A DNA stretch of 64,000 nucleotides from Paracentrotus lividus (Eukaryota > Echinodermata > Echinoidea > Camarodonta > Echinidae), in the NCBI GenBank assembly GCA_940671915.1, contig CALNVZ010003433.1, positions 19,162,866 to 19,226,865 on the forward strand, given 5' to 3'. Positions 62,101 to 64,000 of the stretch are shown piece by piece (positions within the stretch are counted from its first letter, which is position 1; every line of letters begins with the position of its first letter). A program made the translations under genes and the position numbers. Below the pieces are notes generated by a model. The model saw only the letters and a list, made by a program, of their open reading frames with translations. It did no database searches and was not told where the DNA came from.

Positions 62101-64000
62101 ATAACGAACAAATACTTTGAGAATTATTATTAGAGTTGAACCCATGACCCTTACATCTGGTCAGAGCTGGCTCTTTTCATATTTATCCAAAAAAAAATTG
62201 TCTCACAAAAGAGAAATAACCGCAGTTCTTTAAGGCCTACAGTAATCATAACATGCTTCAAAAAGTTTCAAATACAGTAAGGAAATTCTGATTAAAAAGT
62301 AGAAATGTCAACAAATTGTTTACGGGAATCTGGTGCGGCCAATATTAAACCAATGGGAATTCTGGTGCAGATCCAAGATTCGCAATTTGTAAAGAAAGTG
62401 CAGGCCCAACTGTCTGGGGACAATAGCAGCTCTATTATGCTTGGGCACGGGCCGATACTTTTAATTATGTGATGTAAGGCTGGGTCTCCTAATGGAATTA
62501 GAGAATCCAGTTGTCAATGGGTTAAAATTGAAGAGTTACAGCCCCCAACAGGTTTGCAGCTTCAATTTTTTTTGTGAAGCAATGTGAACAGAGCGGGTAA
62601 ATCATGAAATCAATACCTTGTTTTGAAGGGGATAGTACAGGAAATCCCTCATCATATGAAGCTTGCCTACTAATGAGAATCCAACCCCCATATCAACCAG
62701 GTTAAGGCAAAAGGGAAGTAAGTCACATGTTTCAGGAGTTTGAAATATGTATTTCAGAACTGATACAATGTACTGTATGCCAAAATGTATATGTACAACC
62801 ATACAGAGTACATTAAACAAGCACATGTAATATAATTAAATTATTTTGTTATTTTTAGTTTTTTAATAATTATTTTTAGTCGTTGTTTAAAACTAAGATA
62901 ATCAAACAACCTGTGTGCTTAGAAACATGTCATATAAAACCCCCTATAAATTTAATGACCGATGATAATAAATGTAAACATTATCATAAGGACTGCCAGT
63001 GTATTGTGACGTGTGCTTTCTCAGATAGTTTTCCAGTACATACAAAAAGAACATCACAGTGCTTTGATTTAGCTCTCGACACTCTATAAAAAGGAACAGA
63101 TAATTTTGCTTCATGAGGAAATAACATCTTGAGGGCTTTAGAAGCATGTTTTATGATAAAAATTTGAAAATAAACCTGATAAAACTGACCTACAATGTAT
63201 TTGAGGATTAATCTAAAAGTTCAACATATTAAGTTGAATGTCAGTCACTTATGACTTTTTGCCAGCATTATTCAATTGAAGGGAATGTAATACTACGAGT
63301 TGAGGGTGGTTAGGAATGGGAGTACTTTCACGCATCAGCTGATATATGAAATGATACAATAAATGGCTGCCGATGGAATACTGAGGGCAGCATTGTAGAT
63401 GAAAGATGCATGTAACTTCACACTTAATTATAGAGCATCATTGTGAGGATATGTTCAATACACACACCTCCCACGCCCAGCAGACAGCTTGCCTGAGCAG
63501 AATAGGAGGGTTTCATTTACATGTACATCAAAGGTCATTGCCCTCCGGGAGACCAGAATGACGTATATGTAGTATGAAATTTTGTTAGCACAAATTTGTA
63601 AAACATTTTATATCCCTATAATTACCTGTATAAAATGATTGTTATGAAGAATGCTGTGCAATAGCTTTGCAAATTTATTACAATAAATTTGTAATAAATA
63701 ACACCCCCCTCCTTGTTTAAGAAAAATGCTGTACAATTATATGCAATTGTGTTGAACTTAGGACACTGTAACTCTTAAATTAAGTTTGTACAATTATGTT
63801 GTAAATATTCTACCATGTACATGTAATCCATAATTGTTAATTGTCCTTGAATACTCCCATATAATACCAACCTACGTCTGTAGCATTACTTTTGTAACTT
63901 CAAAGTGGGAGCTGAGATAGACTTACCGGATGTGTGGCATCGTGGATCAGCTCGCCATTGACCGCTAAGATGACATCATCTTCCTCAACGAGACCGCTCT
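27891..64000 (-). CDS. PTPN13: PTPN13-like non-receptor tyrosine phosphatase, 3' half (PDZ3 to stop)
   Basis: Reading from 64000 down, 19 constitutive exons plus one candidate cassette exon join in consistent phase to about 1,422 codons (1,368 without the cassette). Order: end of PDZ3 (residues 1-45), proline-rich linker, PDZ4 (224-312), linker, PDZ5 (426-510, ending [10 protein letters not shown] like human PSLVLKATR), disordered linkers, an extra PDZ (831-917), acidic linker, and the PTP domain (about 1188-1420). Catalytic motifs are all present: KNRF, DYINAS, KCHRYWP, WPD (Asp1326), [10 protein letters not shown] (Cys1357, Arg1363) and QTKDQYIF. Family knowledge: a cytosolic, membrane-skeleton-associated FERM/PDZ scaffold phosphatase. 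The KIND, FERM and first PDZ regions lie outside the window. The span 32440-44490 inside the gene is probably a false assembly insert. Confidence 0.93.
28239..28301 (-). CDS. PTPN13: PTPN13 exon: Q-loop approach
   Basis: 21 codons, [20 protein letters not shown] then K. It corresponds to human ISDLVRCMRLQRHGMVQT. Acceptor TTACAG, donor GTAAGT. Confidence 0.95.
28464..28478 (+). promoter_or_regulatory. CTCF-like motif in PTPN13 intron
   Basis: CCATGAGGGGGCGCT matches the core AGRKGGCRSY of the bilaterian CTCF consensus, with two mismatches in the flank. It is retained in the noisy copies (about 13976-13990 and 37250-37264). Function is unproven. Confidence 0.3.
28687..28905 (-). CDS. PTPN13: PTPN13 exon: WPD loop and catalytic P-loop
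   Basis: 73 codons with [11 protein letters not shown] (general acid Asp) and [19 protein letters not shown] (nucleophile Cys and transition-state Arg in HCX5R). All catalytic residues are intact, so an active enzyme is expected. Donor GTATGA. Confidence 0.98.
29369..29503 (-). CDS. PTPN13: PTPN13 exon: KCHRYWP segment of PTP domain
   Basis: 45 codons, [20 protein letters not shown] onward to ILMIDTE. KCxxYWP is a standard PTP motif. Phase 0. Confidence 0.96.
29799..30007 (-). CDS. PTPN13: PTPN13 exon: DYINAS to QDFWLMVWE of PTP domain
   Basis: Encodes [38 protein letters not shown] and [11 protein letters not shown], the conserved PTP motifs in order. Acceptor ATTTAG, donor GTAAGA. Confidence 0.97.
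30370..30448 (-). CDS. PTPN13: PTPN13 exon: KNRY motif of PTP domain
   Basis: 26 codons plus one base, ending in KNRFRNVLP, equivalent to the substrate-recognition KNRYKNILPYD motif. The Tyr codon is split over the intron. Donor GTGAGT. Confidence 0.93.
30891..31172 (-). CDS. PTPN13: PTPN13 exon: N-terminal helical extension of PTP domain
   Basis: 94 codons. The end, [20 protein letters not shown] followed by [10 protein letters not shown], aligns with human GKYTGANLKSVIRVLRGLLD before the catalytic domain. Phase 0 on both sides. Confidence 0.92.
31291..31368. repeat. Perfect 18-bp stem hairpin in PTPN13 intron
   Basis: The arm ATGCCAAAAGGGCCTTAA (31297-31314) pairs with TTAAGGCCCTTTTGGCAT (31345-31362), extended by GGCC pairs outside, around a 30-nt loop. 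It could be a minimal MITE remnant. Small-RNA potential is speculative. Confidence 0.6.
32040..32173 (-). CDS. PTPN13: PTPN13 exon: acidic linker before phosphatase
   Basis: Two bases plus 44 codons, [19 protein letters not shown] then [20 protein letters not shown]. Acceptor TTGTAG, donor GTTTGT. It needs a phase 1 partner, supplied by either 46634 or 45254. Confidence 0.87.
32440..32464. other. Assembly gap, 25 N, at centre of inverted duplication
   Basis: Exactly 25 N. Sequence left of the gap (GGCAAGCGGCAACC, about 32422-32435) reappears reverse-complemented at about 32633-32646. Confidence 1.
32465..32632. other. Unique loop between inverted arms
   Basis: 168 bp found only once in the window, including a T17 run. 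Its reverse complement probably continues the true intron sequence beyond 32439, because the match to the clean copy starts immediately after it. Confidence 0.6.
32910..37840 (+). pseudogene. Inverted broken PTPN13 3' exons (probable artefact)
   Basis: Recognisable pieces lie at 32910-33050, from 33992 (then lost), at 36214-36354, 36835-37048, 37429-37490 and 37781-37840. The catalytic exon has lost a base in the P-loop (GGACCCGG instead of GGACCGG context), and 37429-37490 lacks one A. The last exon has a compensating +1/-1 pair. The linker, KNRY and DYINAS exons are almost unreadable. Confidence 0.9.
42741..44104 (-). pseudogene. Inverted partial NFU1 copy, exons 6-7 (probable artefact)
   Basis: The CXXC exon lies at 43964-44104 (six extra bases against the clean copy) and the last exon at 42741-42820 (two extra bases). 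Both are out of frame. Exons 1-5 are missing because the inverted block ends in intron 5. Confidence 0.9.
44490..45253. other. PTPN13 intron sequence after the inverted block
   Basis: Unique, AT-rich. It includes a full CRE-type palindrome TGACGTCA near 45011-45018, beside GCGCCCCC. The segment near 45028-45060 resembles the reverse of a LINE-like 3' tail (AAATTGAAATAAAG on the - strand). No gene is seen. Confidence 0.4.
45254..45415 (-). CDS. Candidate PTPN13 cassette exon (54 codons, phase 1-1)
   Basis: 162 nt, open in the required frame, with acceptor CAAACAG and donor CCAG-GTAATT. Both borders are phase 1, so it fits between 46634 and 32173 whether included or skipped. It encodes an acidic [10 protein letters not shown] start, a Phe/Ser/Thr-rich middle and a PPPPEF end. 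No domain is recognised. GC content is clearly above the flanking intron. The exon is inferred from the splice sites, phase and composition. Confidence 0.6.
46634..46809 (-). CDS. PTPN13: PTPN13 exon: linker after extra PDZ
   Basis: 58 full codons, including [20 protein letters not shown] and an acidic ESYTESARD segment. The acceptor is a tandem GAG-CAG: use of GAG would move the exon end to 46812 and add one Ser, keeping the frame. The donor is GTGAGT, phase 1. Confidence 0.82.
47117..47173. repeat. C-run, A-run and CAA microsatellite
   Basis: About ten C, then about thirty A, then (CAA)n, in the intron downstream of exon 47463-47554. Such runs make local length unreliable. Confidence 0.85.
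47463..47554 (-). CDS. PTPN13: PTPN13 exon: extra PDZ, second part
   Basis: 30 codons plus two bases, [20 protein letters not shown] and GTVRLAVT, the final helix and strand of the PDZ. Donor GTAAGA. Ends in phase 2. Confidence 0.92.
48235..48402 (-). CDS. PTPN13: PTPN13 exon: extra PDZ, first part
   Basis: 56 codons with [20 protein letters not shown] and [12 protein letters not shown], a clear class-I-like GLGF PDZ. It lies between PDZ5 and the phosphatase, where human PTPN13 has no PDZ. Phase 0 on both sides. Confidence 0.92.
48540..49610. mobile_element. Probable interspersed repeat with (AAAC)n tract
   Basis: More GC-rich than the flanking intron. The left end has TACCCACGCC (48568-48577) and the right end its inverse GGCGTGGGTA (about 49581-49590). 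The right side also holds a CCGATTTCATCGG hairpin and a long CAAA array (about 49475-49540) preceded by CAAATCCGTTCACCCGTTCC, a tail-like sequence often seen in retroposons. It contains no ORF of note. Class is uncertain. Confidence 0.45.
49735..50268 (-). CDS. PTPN13: PTPN13 exon: S/P-rich linker before extra PDZ
   Basis: 178 codons dominated by Ser, Pro and Thr (for example [19 protein letters not shown]), with many SP/TP phosphorylation-type sites. Phase 0 on both sides, donor GTAAGA. Probably disordered. Confidence 0.85.
50707..50838 (-). CDS. PTPN13: PTPN13 exon: short acidic linker
   Basis: 44 codons, [20 protein letters not shown] and onward, with good acceptor (GTCTAG) and donor (GTAAGT) sites and phase 0 on both sides. 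It is supported by phase and composition rather than by a domain. Confidence 0.8.
50889..51733. mobile_element. 845-bp palindromic MITE with TA target site
   Basis: The ends read CCGAGTGAGTCAAAAAAAAC and its exact reverse complement, flanked by TA at 50887-50888 and 51734-51735, as in Tc1/mariner insertions. The two halves pair for about 400 bp each with scattered mismatches. No transposase ORF is present. It lies in the PTPN13 intron between exons 53154-53448 and 50707-50838, ending only 51 bp from the latter. Confidence 0.85.
51994..53063. mobile_element. 1.07-kb foldback element with repeated arms
   Basis: The termini read ATAAACCCCTCCCAAAAAGT and its reverse complement. Long arms (about 51994-52420 and 52640-53063) pair with mismatches. 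Each arm also contains direct repeats of roughly 200 bp sharing motifs such as CTTTAGGTCCTGATAACTTT and a TTTATTC...GTCATG block. The target duplication is unclear (AT-rich flanks). It is in a PTPN13 intron, 90 bp below exon 53154-53448. Confidence 0.75.
53154..53448 (-). CDS. PTPN13: PTPN13 exon: acidic/serine linker after PDZ5
   Basis: One base plus 98 codons. Highly charged, with [20 protein letters not shown] and [10 protein letters not shown]. Acceptor CTTCAG, donor GTAAGT. No domain is recognised. A foldback element lies 90 bp downstream in the intron. Confidence 0.85.
53966..54666 (-). CDS. PTPN13: PTPN13 exon: end of PDZ4, linker, whole PDZ5
   Basis: 233 codons plus two bases. It begins [20 protein letters not shown] (end of PDZ4), has an S/T/P-rich linker with an acidic ENDDDWSDV patch, then a full PDZ ([20 protein letters not shown] to [10 protein letters not shown]). 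The carboxylate loop reads GLLLG rather than GLGF, a divergence also seen as GFSL in human PDZ5. It ends in phase 2. Confidence 0.92.
55286..55444 (-). CDS. PTPN13: PTPN13 exon: PDZ4, first part
   Basis: 53 codons with the GLGF carboxylate-binding loop ([20 protein letters not shown]) and [13 protein letters not shown]. It aligns with human PTPN13 PDZ4 (GSLGFTVTKG...GCYVHDVIQDPAKSDGRL). Confidence 0.93.
56107..56610 (-). CDS. PTPN13: PTPN13 exon: proline/serine-rich linker
   Basis: 168 codons, low complexity. It contains an Ala run, a run of eight prolines after NDL, many SP/TP sites and basic patches ([12 protein letters not shown]), ending in an acidic SEPSIDYEE. It is probably disordered, with SH3/WW and proline-directed kinase sites (inference). 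Phase 0 on both sides. Confidence 0.88.
57281..57373 (-). CDS. PTPN13: PTPN13 exon: end of PDZ3
   Basis: 31 codons, [20 protein letters not shown] followed by a charged helix. The ending matches human PDZ3 (EVFLLLCRPP), which anchors the domain numbering. It follows a 6.5-kb intron. Confidence 0.92.
57374..63926 (-). other. PTPN13: 6.5-kb PTPN13 intron interrupting PDZ3
   Basis: Runs from donor GTAAGT (63926) to acceptor CTAG (57374). Apart from the LINE-like end and a TA microsatellite (about 60051-60073), I see nothing coding. The phase joins exactly (THP to ETVAK). Confidence 0.8.
59750..60008 (+). mobile_element. Possible truncated LINE 3' end
   Basis: The stretch ends in TTGGAAGAAATAAAATTTGA followed by ATTGAACTGAATAAAC, an AATAAA plus short ATTGAA-type tail as in 5'-truncated non-LTR retroposons. 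The motif TTGGAAGAAATAAAA recurs at 17529-17543. No reverse transcriptase sequence is present. Confidence 0.4.
63927..64000 (-). CDS. PTPN13: PTPN13 exon: PDZ3 core (partial, cut by window end)
   Basis: 24 codons, [20 protein letters not shown] then ATHP, the typical GD.IL.VNG beta-turn and helix of a PDZ domain. Donor GTAAGT, phase 0. The 5' end of this exon is beyond the window. Confidence 0.9.

Noticed and set aside
1..64000. Search for tRNA, rRNA, viral or bacterial genes
   Set aside because: No cloverleaf, rRNA core or viral/bacterial protein motif was recognised on either strand by eye; a proper scan with tRNAscan or Rfam models was not possible.

Overview
This is animal nuclear DNA: many short exons with GT/AG borders, long AT-rich introns, microsatellites and small inverted-repeat transposons. 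Codon-level matches to deuterostome proteins, together with the repeat style, suggest a marine invertebrate deuterostome such as an echinoderm (inference; no species marker is visible). It contains two real genes that converge. NFU1 (mitochondrial iron-sulfur cluster scaffold) lies on the + strand at 17702-23007; all seven coding exons are intact and encode 277 aa. The 3' half of a PTPN13-like multi-PDZ protein tyrosine phosphatase lies on the - strand, from 64000 down to the stop codon at 27891. It has about 20 exons in consistent phase, covering the end of PDZ3, PDZ4, PDZ5, an additional PDZ, linkers and a complete phosphatase domain. Its N-terminal half lies beyond position 64000.

Layout. 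1-1061 is unique, non-coding and simple-repeat rich. 1062-16180 is an error-riddled direct copy of 16223-30563. A 25-N gap follows (16198-16222). 16223-32439 is the clean copy and carries NFU1, a 590-bp foldback element between the two gene ends, and the phosphatase exons. A second 25-N gap follows (32440-32464). 32465-44490 is an inverted copy of about 21256-32439; it is badly corrupted from 33.9 to 36.2 kb and fairly clean from 36.2 to 44.5 kb. 44490-64000 is unique and carries the upstream phosphatase exons and several foldback transposons in introns.

The two extra copies carry frame-breaking single-base indels in nearly every exon, and the gaps are exactly 25 N. The simplest reading is that they are assembly artefacts (noisy long-read gap filling, one read folded back on itself) rather than paralogues. 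Read that way, the locus is NFU1 and PTPN13 arranged tail to tail, with the phosphatase intron between 45254 (or 46634) and 32173 interrupted by a false inverted insert.

I found no CRISPR array, operon, rRNA, tRNA or phage-like system. The points most worth following are the extra PDZ domain, a phase-neutral candidate cassette exon at 45254-45415, and a set of long-armed foldback elements, two of which end in recognisable target-site duplications (TTAA and TA).
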